Part shown: in pieces, positions 1 through 5,316 of the stretch
Numbering within the stretch: position 1 is the first letter of the stretch
Layout of the letters: every line of letters begins with the position of its first letter
Assembly (NCBI GenBank): GCA_031404155.1
Contig: JANNGZ010000163.1
Span: forward strand, 1 to 5,316
Source: JANNGZ01 sp031404155
GTDB lineage: Bacteria; Pseudomonadota; Gammaproteobacteria; Burkholderiales; Burkholderiaceae_C
Direction: 5' to 3'
Length of the DNA: 5,316 nucleotides
The notes under the pieces: generated by a model
Told to the model about the DNA's origin: nothing
The model's database searches: none
Seen by the model: the letters and a program-made list of their open reading frames with translations, nothing else
Position numbers and translations under genes: made by a program

Positions 1-1089
1 GTGGCGGCCAAGGGCGGCGGCAGCGAGAACAAGAGCAAGTTCGTGATGCTCAACCCGAGCGACAGCGTGGTCGACTGGGTGCTCAAAACGGTGCCGACCA
101 TGGGTGCCGGCTGGTGCCCTCCGGGCATGCTCGGCATCGGCGTCGGCGGCACCGCCGAGAAGGCGATGCTGATGGCCAAGGAAGCGCTGATGGACCCGAT
201 CGACATGTTCGATCTTTTGAAGCGCGGGCCGGCCAACAAGACCGAGGCGCTGCGCATCGAACTCTACGAAAAGGTCAACGCGCTCGGTATCGGCGCGCAG
301 GGCCTGGGCGGCCTGACCACGGTGCTCGACGTGAAGATCGCCACCTACCCCACCCATGCCGCGAGCCTGCCGGTGGCGATGATCCCGAACTGCGCCGCGA
401 CGCGCCACGCCCATGTGGTGCTCGACGGCTCCGGCCCGGCCTTCATGGAGCCGCCGAGCCTGGACCTCTGGCCCGATGTGCACTGGCAACCCGATGTCAA
501 GAAGAGCAAGCGGGTCGACCTCAACACGCTGAGCAAGGCCGAGGTGGCGAGCTGGAAACCGGGCGACACGCTGCTGCTGAACGGCAAGATGCTCACCGGC
601 CGCGACGCCGCGCACAAGCGCATCCAGGACATGCTGGCCCGGGGTGAGAAGTTGCCGGTGGACTTCACCAACCGGGTCATCTACTACGTCGGCCCGGTGG
701 ACCCGGTGCGCGACGAAGTCGTCGGCCCCGCCGGCCCGACCACCTCGACCCGCATGGACAAGTTCACCGAGATGATGCTGGCGCAAACCGGCCTGATCGG
801 CATGGTGGGCAAAGCCGAGCGCGGGCCGGCCGGTATCGACGCGATCAAGAAGCACCGGAGCGCCTACCTGATGGCGGTGGGCGGGGCGGCCTACCTGGTG
901 GCCAAGGCGATCAAGTCGGCCAAGGTGGTCGGATTCGCCGACCTCGGCATGGAAGCCATCTACGAGTTCGACGTCAAGGACATGCCGGTGACGGTGGCTG
1001 TCGACTCGCAAGGCACCTCGGTGCACAACACCGGGCCGAAGGAGTGGCAGGCCCGCATCGGGAAGATTCCGGTGACGGTGCTCGGCTGA
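1..1089 (+). CDS. Class I fumarate hydratase (4Fe-4S), 5'-truncated
   Basis: Catalyses the reversible hydration of fumarate to L-malate in the TCA cycle, in the cytoplasm, using an oxygen-sensitive 4Fe-4S cluster. The 362 visible residues contain the family's KGGGSENKS stretch (4-12), two of the three cluster cysteines in GWCPPG (C39) and PNCAATRH (C131), the GIGAQGLGG segment (96-104), GRDAAHKR (200-207) and GPTTSTRMD (245-253). From memory of the Leishmania enzyme structure, H119, R201, T247, R251 and K271 match its active-site residues in order and roughly in spacing. The family is usually a little over 500 residues, so about 145 N-terminal residues, including the first cluster cysteine, lie before the window. 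The opening GTG is therefore an internal valine codon and not the start. Family naming would be fumA or fumB. A tartrate dehydratase is less likely, because those are usually split into two subunits. The gene ends at a TGA and seems unrelated to the efflux genes after it. Confidence 0.95.
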   Translation: MAAKGGGSENKSKFVMLNPSDSVVDWVLKTVPTMGAGWCPPGMLGIGVGGTAEKAMLMAKEALMDPIDMFDLLKRGPANKTEALRIELYEKVNALGIGAQGLGGLTTVLDVKIATYPTHAASLPVAMIPNCAATRHAHVVLDGSGPAFMEPPSLDLWPDVHWQPDVKKSKRVDLNTLSKAEVASWKPGDTLLLNGKMLTGRDAAHKRIQDMLARGEKLPVDFTNRVIYYVGPVDPVRDEVVGPAGPTTSTRMDKFTEMMLAQTGLIGMVGKAERGPAGIDAIKKHRSAYLMAVGGAAYLVAKAIKSAKVVGFADLGMEAIYEFDVKDMPVTVAVDSQGTSVHNTGPKEWQARIGKIPVTVLG

Positions 1090-1125
1090 CGACCCAAGGT
1101 CTCAGACAGCGGGTTCGTTTGATTT

Positions 1126-1165
1126 CTTCCTTCCCCTTGACGGAGGAGGGCCGGGGAGGGGGAGG
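1126..1165. repeat. Pyrimidine/purine intergenic fold, possible dispersed repeat
   Basis: A pyrimidine arm (1126-1136, cttccttcccc) is followed by ttga and a purine-rich arm ending at 1165. If G-U pairs are allowed, the first arm pairs with the G-rich stretch at about 1155-1165 with one mismatch, leaving a loop that includes ttgacgg. Elements of this kind (a CCCC arm, TTGACGG, then runs of G) are, from memory, common between genes in GC-rich Proteobacteria. It lies 36 bases after the fumarase stop and could stabilise that transcript's 3' end. There is no convincing promoter: the TTGACG at 1137-1142 has no -10 element at the right distance. Confidence 0.35.
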
Positions 1166-1189
1166 CGGTGCGAAGACCAAGGCCAAGCT

Positions 1190-1210
1190 GCCGGCCCGCG
1201 CGGGACCGGC
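1190..1210 (+). terminator. GC-rich hairpin, possible fumarase terminator
   Basis: The arms gccggccc (1190-1197) and gggaccggc (1202-1210) pair over eight base pairs with a single bulged A and a gcgc loop. The stem is strong, but the bases that follow (cctgttacatt) hold no run of T, so this is not a canonical intrinsic terminator. It sits 100 bases after the fumarase stop and directly before the operator, a sensible place to separate the two transcription units. Confidence 0.35.
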
Positions 1211-1220
1211 CCTGTTACAT

Positions 1221-1240
1221 TACTGACCACTCAGTCATTA
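1221..1240. promoter_or_regulatory. TetR-family operator
   Basis: The stretch tactgaccactcagtcatta contains two overlapping dyads. CTGA(1223-1226)/TCAG(1231-1234) has a 4-base spacer, and TGAC(1224-1227)/GTCA(1234-1237) has a 6-base spacer. Interleaved TGAC/GTCA half-sites next to the gene for a TetR-type repressor are the usual look of that repressor's own binding site. It ends six bases before the repressor's ATG, so bound protein would cover the probable transcription start. A weak -10-like TACATT (1216-1221) overlaps its left edge, but no good -35 element was found. Autoregulation of the whole repressor-adaptor-pump operon is inferred. Confidence 0.65.
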
Positions 1241-1246
1241 ACAGCC

Positions 1247-2020
1247 ATGCCCGCCACCTCAACCTCCACCCCAAGCCCGAGCGCGCCGCGCCAGCGGCGC
1301 AAGGAAGCGCGCCCGCAGGAGTTGCTCGACGCCGCGCTGGATCTGTTCGTTGAAAAAGGCTTCGCCGCCACCCGGGCCGAAGAGGTGGCGCAGCGTGCCG
1401 GTGTGTCCAAGGGCACGCTGTACCTGTATTACCCGAGCAAGGAAGACCTGCTCAAGGCGGTGATCGAGCAGCGGCTCACCGCCGAGATCGCGGCCGGCGC
1501 GGAACACGCGGCGCAATTTTCCGGGCCGACCAGCGAACTGCTGCGCAACACGCTGGCCGACTGGTGGCTGCGTGTCGGCGACAGCCCGGTGTCCGGCGTC
1601 TTCAAGCTCATCGTGACCGAGGTGCGCAACTTCCCGGAGATCGCGCAGTTCTATCTCCAGCATGTGGTCGAGCCGGGCGAGGCGCTGATCGGCCGTGTGC
1701 TGCAACGGGGCATCGACCGCGGCGAGTTCAGGCCGCTGGACGTGCCCAGCGCGGTGCACTCGCTGGTGCTGCCGATGGTGATGCTCTGCCTGCACAAACA
1801 CTCGCTCGGCGCCTGTGGGCCGGCCGACCACCGGCTCGACCCGCCGACCTTCATCCGCAACCATATCGACCTGGTGCTGCGCGGCTTGCTGCTGCAAAAC
1901 GAGGCGCCCTCGCCCGGGCTGGCCGCCGCGCTGACCGCCGCCGAGTTGCCGGCTGCGCCCAAGGCCCAATCGAAGCGCTCGAAAACCAGCGCCGCCCGCA
2001 GCCGAAAGACCGCTCGATGA
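1247..2020 (+). CDS. TetR/AcrR-family transcriptional repressor of the efflux operon
   Basis: A 257-residue one-component regulator that probably represses this operon until a small molecule binds its C-terminal domain. The N-terminal DNA-binding domain (about residues 19-74) has the classic TetR pattern: a first helix at ELLDAALDLFVEKGF (25-39), then ATRAEEVAQRAGVSKGTLYLYYPSKEDLL (41-69), with the recognition helix around SKGTLYLYY (54-62). Residues 75-215 form the variable helical ligand and dimer domain. The last 40 or so residues are Ala/Pro-rich and then strongly basic (KAQSKRSKTSAARSRKTAR), longer than usual for a family that often ends near 200-220 residues. The ATG at 1247 has no clear Shine-Dalgarno sequence because the operator occupies the space just upstream, so translation may start on a very short or leaderless mRNA. 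The stop overlaps the next gene's start (ATGA, 2017-2020), which suggests translational coupling. The inducing ligand cannot be read from the sequence. Confidence 0.93.
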   Translation: MPATSTSTPSPSAPRQRRKEARPQELLDAALDLFVEKGFAATRAEEVAQRAGVSKGTLYLYYPSKEDLLKAVIEQRLTAEIAAGAEHAAQFSGPTSELLRNTLADWWLRVGDSPVSGVFKLIVTEVRNFPEIAQFYLQHVVEPGEALIGRVLQRGIDRGEFRPLDVPSAVHSLVLPMVMLCLHKHSLGACGPADHRLDPPTFIRNHIDLVLRGLLLQNEAPSPGLAAALTAAELPAAPKAQSKRSKTSAARSRKTAR

Positions 2021-3258
2021 AACGCTCCTGGAAGATCGGCCTGGTGGCCCTGGCCCTGCTGTTGGTGGCGGCCGCCGCGGGCCGCGCGATGCTGGCGCGG
2101 CGTGCGCAGTCCGCGCCCGCGGCGGCGGCCGCGGCTGCAAGCGCAGCGGCGGTGCTGGAACTGAACCCGAGCGACCTGCTCACCGTGGCGCGCGCCGAAC
2201 TCACCCGCTCGATCGATGTGTCGGGCGGCCTGAAGGCGGTCAACAGCGCCTTCATCAAGGCCAAGGTGGCGGCCGAGATCAAGACGATCAAAGTGCGCGA
2301 GGGCGACGCGGTCAAGGCCGGCCAGGTGCTGGTGCAGCTCGACACCACCGACCTCGACTGGCGCTTGCGCCAGGCCGAACAGACCGCGCAGGCCAGCCGC
2401 GCGCAACTCGAGATCGCCAGGCGCGGGCTGGAGAACAACCGCGCGCTGGTGGCGCAGGGTTTCATCTCACCCACCGCGCTGGAGAACTCGGTGTCCAGCG
2501 AAAGCGGCGCGCTGGCCACGCTGAACGCGGCACTCGCCGGTGTCGAGATGGCGAAGAAGGCGCGCGGCGACGCCACGCTGGCCGCGCCGCTGTCGGGCCT
2601 GGTGGCGCAACGGCTGGCGCAGCCGGGTGAACGGGTGCCGGTGGACGCACGCATCCTCGAAATCGTCGACTTGAGCCAACTCGAACTCGAAGCCGCGGTG
2701 CCGCCGGAGGACGCGGGTGCGCTGCGTGTGGGCAGCCTCGCCCGCTTGAGAGTGGACGGGATCGAAGGCCCGGTGGCCGCACGCGTGGCGCGCATCAACC
2801 CGAGCGCGCAGGCCGGCTCGCGTGCGGTGCTGGTGTACCTGGCGCTGCAGCCGCACCCGGCGCTGCGCCAGGGCCTGTTTGCGCGCGGCGCGATCGAGGT
2901 CGAGCGCCGCCTCGCGCTGACGCTGCCGGTGAGCGCGGTGCGCACCGACCAGGCCCTGCCCTATCTGCTGGTGATGGAAGGCAGCAAGGCGGTGCAGCGC
3001 AAGGTGCAGCTCGGCAGCCGCGGCACCGTGGCCGGCGTCGAGATGGTCGAGCTGCTGCAAGGGGTCACCGACGGCGCGCAAGTGCTCGCCGGCAGCGTGG
3101 GTGTGGTGCGCGACGGTGCGCCGGTGCGCGTCGCCCCCGGCACGGCCTTGGCGCCAAACACGGCCGCCGCGATGGTGCCCGGCGCCGCGTCCGCAGTGCC
3201 TTCCGGCACTGCCTCCGCCGGAATCACAAGCGCTGCCTCGGCGGCGCAGGCCAAGTAG
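2017..3258 (+). CDS. RND efflux periplasmic adaptor (membrane fusion protein, HlyD/AcrA type)
   Basis: A 413-residue adaptor that bridges the inner-membrane RND pump and an outer-membrane TolC-like channel. Residues 1-6 are basic (MKRSWK) and are followed by a hydrophobic segment (7-21). There is no lipobox and no cysteine anywhere, so it is probably held by an uncleaved N-terminal anchor and not by a lipid. An Ala-rich spacer (34-46) leads to the first barrel and lipoyl half-domain (about 70-110, with VREGDAVKAGQVLVQLD). A helical hairpin follows (about 112-185), then the second lipoyl half at LAAPLSGLVAQRLAQPGERV (188-207), the beta-barrel (about 220-300) and the membrane-proximal domain (about 300-375). 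Residues 375-413 are a low-complexity Ala/Ser/Thr/Pro tail. At the hairpin tip, the family's RxxxLxxxxxxS channel-contact motif keeps L144 and S151 but has N140 where Arg is expected. The start at 2017 is supported by the ATGA overlap, the signal-like N-terminus and a weak GAAAG (2004-2008). The same frame is open upstream to 1564, but that part lies inside the repressor gene. Confidence 0.94.
   Translation: MKRSWKIGLVALALLLVAAAAGRAMLARRAQSAPAAAAAAASAAAVLELNPSDLLTVARAELTRSIDVSGGLKAVNSAFIKAKVAAEIKTIKVREGDAVKAGQVLVQLDTTDLDWRLRQAEQTAQASRAQLEIARRGLENNRALVAQGFISPTALENSVSSESGALATLNAALAGVEMAKKARGDATLAAPLSGLVAQRLAQPGERVPVDARILEIVDLSQLELEAAVPPEDAGALRVGSLARLRVDGIEGPVAARVARINPSAQAGSRAVLVYLALQPHPALRQGLFARGAIEVERRLALTLPVSAVRTDQALPYLLVMEGSKAVQRKVQLGSRGTVAGVEMVELLQGVTDGAQVLAGSVGVVRDGAPVRVAPGTALAPNTAAAMVPGAASAVPSGTASAGITSAASAAQAK
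3193..3223 (+). repeat. Two overlapping hairpins in the adaptor's 3' end
   Basis: GCAGTGCC (3193-3200) and GGCACTGC (3205-3212) form a perfect 8-base-pair stem with a TTCC loop. TTCCGGC (3201-3207) and GCCGGAA (3217-3223) form a perfect 7-base-pair stem with a 9-base loop. They share bases, so only one can form at a time. Both lie within the Ala/Ser/Thr-rich tail codons, 57-87 bases before the pump's start. They may affect mRNA stability or pump translation, or they may be a chance result of low-complexity GC-rich codons. Confidence 0.45.
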
Positions 3259-3266
3259 CCGGGCGC

Positions 3267-3271
3267 GAAGG
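3267..3271 (+). promoter_or_regulatory. Ribosome binding site of the RND pump gene
   Basis: GAAGG lies eight bases before the ATG at 3280, within the 21-base gap after the adaptor's stop. It supports 3280 as the pump's start. There is no room for a separate promoter in the gap. Confidence 0.6.
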
Positions 3272-3279
3272 CCAGCAAC

Positions 3280-5316
3280 ATGTGGTTCACCCGCGTCTCG
3301 ATCGCCAACCCGGTGATGGCCGTGATGGTCATGCTGGCCTTTGTGGTGCTCGGCCTGTTCTCCTACCAGCGCCTGTCGATCGACCAGTTCCCCAACATCG
3401 ACATCCCCACCGTGGTGGTGACGATGGACTACCCGGGCGCGTCGCCGGAAATCGTCGAGAGCGAAGTCACCAAGAAGGTCGAAGAAGCGGTCAACACGGT
3501 GGCGGGCATCAGCGCGCTGTCCTCGCGTTCGTACGAAGGCACGTCGGTGGTGATCATCGAGTTCAACCTCAATGTCGACGGCCGCAAGGCCGCCGACGAT
3601 GTGCGCGAAAAGGTGGCGCTGATCCGCCCCCTGCTGCGCGACGAGGTCAAGGAGCCGCGAATCTCGCGCTTCGACCCGGCGAGCCAGCCGGTGTTCAACG
3701 TGGCGGTGCTGTCCGAGGACGGCAGCCGCTCGCCGCAGGAGCTCACCGCGTTCGCCAGCCAGGTGCTGCAAAAGCGCCTGGAAAACGTGCGCGGCGTCGG
3801 CTCGGTCAGCGTCATTGGTGGCCTGCAACGCGAGATCAATATCTATGTGCGGCCGGCGGCGCTGGAGGCGCTGGGCGTGGGCATCGAGCAGGTGGTGGCC
3901 GCGCTGCGCAGCGAGAACCAGGAGCTGCCGCTGGGCACGATCCGCTCGCGCGAGCGCGAAAGCGTGGTCCAGATCAACGCGCGCCTGAAGAGCGCGGCCG
4001 ATTTCCGCGACATCGTGGTGGTGCGCCGCGGCAGCGCGGGCAATGGCGGCGCCGGTGTGCCGGTGAAGCTGTGGCAGTTGGCCGACGTGGTCGACGGCCC
4101 GCAGGAAGCGCAAAGCCTGGCGCTGTACAACGGCCGGCGCACCGTGCTGCTGAGCGTGCAGAAAAGCCAGGGCGAAAACACGATCGAGGTGGTCGACGGC
4201 CTGAAGCGCGCGCTGGACAACGCGCAGAAACTGCTGCCACCGGGCGTCAAGACCGAGATCAACCGCGACAACTCGCGCTCGATCCGGATCTCGGTGGCGA
4301 ATGTGAAGCGCACCCTGATCGAAGGCGCGGCGCTCACGATCCTGATCGTGTTCCTGTTCCTCAACTCGTGGCGCTCGACCGTGATCACCGGCCTGACGCT
4401 GCCGATCGCGCTGATCGGCACCTTCCTGTTCATGTACGTCTTCGGCTTCACGATCAACACCATCACGCTGATGGCGCTGAGCCTGTGCGTGGGCCTGCTG
4501 ATCGACGACGCGATCGTGGTGCGCGAGAACATCGTGCGCCATGTCCAGCTCGGGCTGAGCGCGCATGACGCCGCGCTGGAAGGCACCAACGAGATCGGGC
4601 TGGCGGTGCTGGCCACCACGTTGTCGATCGTCGCGGTGTTCCTGCCGATCGGCTTCATGGGCGGCATCATCGGCAAGTTCTTCCACGAGTTCGGCATCAC
4701 CATCGTGGCCGCGGTGCTGATCTCGATGTTCGTCAGCTTCACGCTCGACCCGATGTTGTCCAGCGTCTGGCACGACCCCGCCGCGCAGCGCGCGGGGTCT
4801 CCTGATGCGCACGCCGCGCAGCGCGCGGGGTTTCCAGATGCCCCTCATGCGCATGGCGTTCACAGCGGACCGCCGCTCACCCTTTACGACCGCAGCATCG
4901 GCCGCGTCACCGGTGCCTTTGCGCGCTTCACCGATTGGCTCTCCGACGGCTACCAGGCCATCCTCGGCTGGGCCCTGGTGCACAAGATCAAGACAGTGGT
5001 GGCGGCGATGGCCACCTTCGCCGCCGCGGTGATGATCATTCCGGTGCTCGGCGCCGAGTTCGTACCCAAAGCCGACTTCTCCGAGACGCAGGTCAATTTC
5101 TACACCCCGGTCGGCTCGTCGCTGGAGGTCACCGAGGCGCGCGCCAAGCAGATCGACGCCGCGCTGCGCGAGCTGCCCGAGGTGCGCTACACGGTGACCA
5201 CGATCAACAGCGGCTTCCAGCAGGGAAAAATCTACGGCTCGGTGTATGTGCGCCTGAGCGACCGCAAGGACCGCGAGCGCAGCGTGACCCAGATGGCGCT
5301 GCCGATGCGCGAGCGC
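3280..5316 (+). CDS. RND multidrug efflux pump, inner-membrane permease (HAE1 type), 3'-truncated
   Basis: A proton-driven trimeric pump of the AcrB/MexB superfamily that exports hydrophobic or amphipathic compounds through the adaptor and an outer-membrane channel. The reading frame is open from ATG 3280 to the window end, giving 679 residues of an expected 1,030-1,100. The N-terminus (MWFTRVSIANPVMAVMVMLAFVVLG) is a typical cytoplasmic start with TM1 at about 10-28. The first porter and docking region covers about 38-335 and includes DQFPNIDIPTVVV (35-47). TM2-TM6 follow at about 345-363, 366-386, 393-414, 438-460 and 468-490. The proton-relay pair D409-D410 in GLLIDDAIVV matches AcrB D407-D408 and argues for HAE1 and against heavy-metal (HME) pumps. 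TM7 is at about 571-591, and the second porter half begins with FVPKADFSETQVNFYTPVGSSLE (594-616). The cytoplasmic linker (about 496-535) carries an 11-residue tandem duplication and five His. The natural substrate cannot be told from this part. Confidence 0.95.
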   Translation, partial: MWFTRVSIANPVMAVMVMLAFVVLGLFSYQRLSIDQFPNIDIPTVVVTMDYPGASPEIVESEVTKKVEEAVNTVAGISALSSRSYEGTSVVIIEFNLNVDGRKAADDVREKVALIRPLLRDEVKEPRISRFDPASQPVFNVAVLSEDGSRSPQELTAFASQVLQKRLENVRGVGSVSVIGGLQREINIYVRPAALEALGVGIEQVVAALRSENQELPLGTIRSRERESVVQINARLKSAADFRDIVVVRRGSAGNGGAGVPVKLWQLADVVDGPQEAQSLALYNGRRTVLLSVQKSQGENTIEVVDGLKRALDNAQKLLPPGVKTEINRDNSRSIRISVANVKRTLIEGAALTILIVFLFLNSWRSTVITGLTLPIALIGTFLFMYVFGFTINTITLMALSLCVGLLIDDAIVVRENIVRHVQLGLSAHDAALEGTNEIGLAVLATTLSIVAVFLPIGFMGGIIGKFFHEFGITIVAAVLISMFVSFTLDPMLSSVWHDPAAQRAGSPDAHAAQRAGFPDAPHAHGVHSGPPLTLYDRSIGRVTGAFARFTDWLSDGYQAILGWALVHKIKTVVAAMATFAAAVMIIPVLGAEFVPKADFSETQVNFYTPVGSSLEVTEARAKQIDAALRELPEVRYTVTTINSGFQQGKIYGSVYVRLSDRKDRERSVTQMALPMRER
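4774..4799. repeat. Perfect 8-base inverted repeat inside the pump linker
   Basis: GACCCCGC (4774-4781) and GCGGGGTC (4792-4799) are exact inverted copies around a 10-base centre (cgcgcagcgc). The element is in frame within the codons for HDPAAQRAGS. It overlaps the first unit of the tandem duplication, and the second unit lacks the left arm. Its shape resembles a short REP-like palindrome, but one copy in one window cannot show that it is dispersed. Confidence 0.5.
4780..4845 (+). repeat. 33-base tandem duplication in the pump coding sequence
   Basis: Unit 1 (4780-4812) and unit 2 (4813-4845) are adjacent and identical over their first 19 bases, and 28 of 33 bases match overall. Each encodes 11 residues, AAQRAGSPDAH and AAQRAGFPDAP (pump residues 501-511 and 512-522), so the frame is kept. 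The copy lies in the cytoplasmic linker between TM6 and TM7, a segment that tolerates length change in this family. Confidence 0.85.

Noticed and set aside
1137..1165. Possible sigma-70 promoter with TTGACG as the -35 element
   Set aside because: The bases 16-18 positions downstream are all G-rich, with nothing like TATAAT.
1..1246. A functional link between fumarase and the efflux operon
   Set aside because: They are 157 bases apart with a hairpin and a dedicated operator between them, and nothing in either sequence points to a shared role.
1564..2016. N-terminal extension of the adaptor gene in its own frame
   Set aside because: The extra residues are an Arg/Ala-rich out-of-frame reading of the repressor. 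The signal-like MKRSWKIGLVALALLL begins at 2017 with an ATGA overlap.
1259..2140. A 293-codon open frame on the - strand opposite the repressor
   Set aside because: Pro/Arg/Gly-rich low-complexity translation with no domain, opposite an unmistakable TetR gene.
4507..4530. Arg415 right after the Asp-Asp proton-relay pair, where AcrB has Val
   Set aside because: VVREN at this place is, from memory, common in a large subgroup of RND pumps, so it is probably not a peculiarity of this protein.
3282..4568. A 428-codon + strand open frame inside the pump gene
   Set aside because: It is a shifted frame of the pump with Arg/Gly/Ala-rich translation and no domain. The pump frame carries conserved RND motifs throughout.
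2467..4983. An 838-codon open frame on the - strand opposite the adaptor and pump genes
   Set aside because: Its translation is dominated by His, Arg, Asp, Gln and Ala with no recognisable domain. Long antisense frames of this kind arise from G/C-ending codons on the coding strand. The + strand genes have clear family signatures.

Overview
The window is GC-rich, with codons ending mostly in G or C, and it is densely coded on the + strand. The fumarase, adaptor and pump proteins look like those of Burkholderiales (Comamonadaceae or the Rubrivivax/Leptothrix group). That placement rests on protein flavour and composition and was not tested by a search.

Layout. Positions 1-1089 hold the C-terminal two thirds of a class I (4Fe-4S) fumarate hydratase, cut by the window's left edge. 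Positions 1090-1246 are a 157-base intergenic gap. It contains a pyrimidine/purine stretch able to fold on itself (1126-1165), a compact GC hairpin (1190-1210) and a TetR-type operator (1221-1240) six bases before the next start codon. Three co-directional genes follow: a TetR/AcrR-family repressor (1247-2020), an RND periplasmic adaptor (2017-3258, overlapping the repressor by ATGA) and an RND inner-membrane pump of the HAE1 type (3280 to beyond the right edge, 679 residues visible). No tRNA, rRNA, CRISPR array, insertion sequence or integrase was seen.

How the genes work together. The repressor, adaptor and pump form a typical self-regulated efflux operon. The repressor probably sits on the operator and silences itself and the pump genes until a ligand releases it. 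The adaptor links the proton-driven pump to an outer-membrane channel, whose gene is not in the window and may lie downstream. The fumarase belongs to the TCA cycle and appears to be only a neighbour.

No new system is evident. The points most worth a second look are an in-frame 33-base tandem duplication with a perfect inverted repeat in the pump's cytoplasmic linker, two overlapping hairpins in the adaptor's low-complexity tail just before the pump gene, and the operator placed almost on top of the repressor's start codon.
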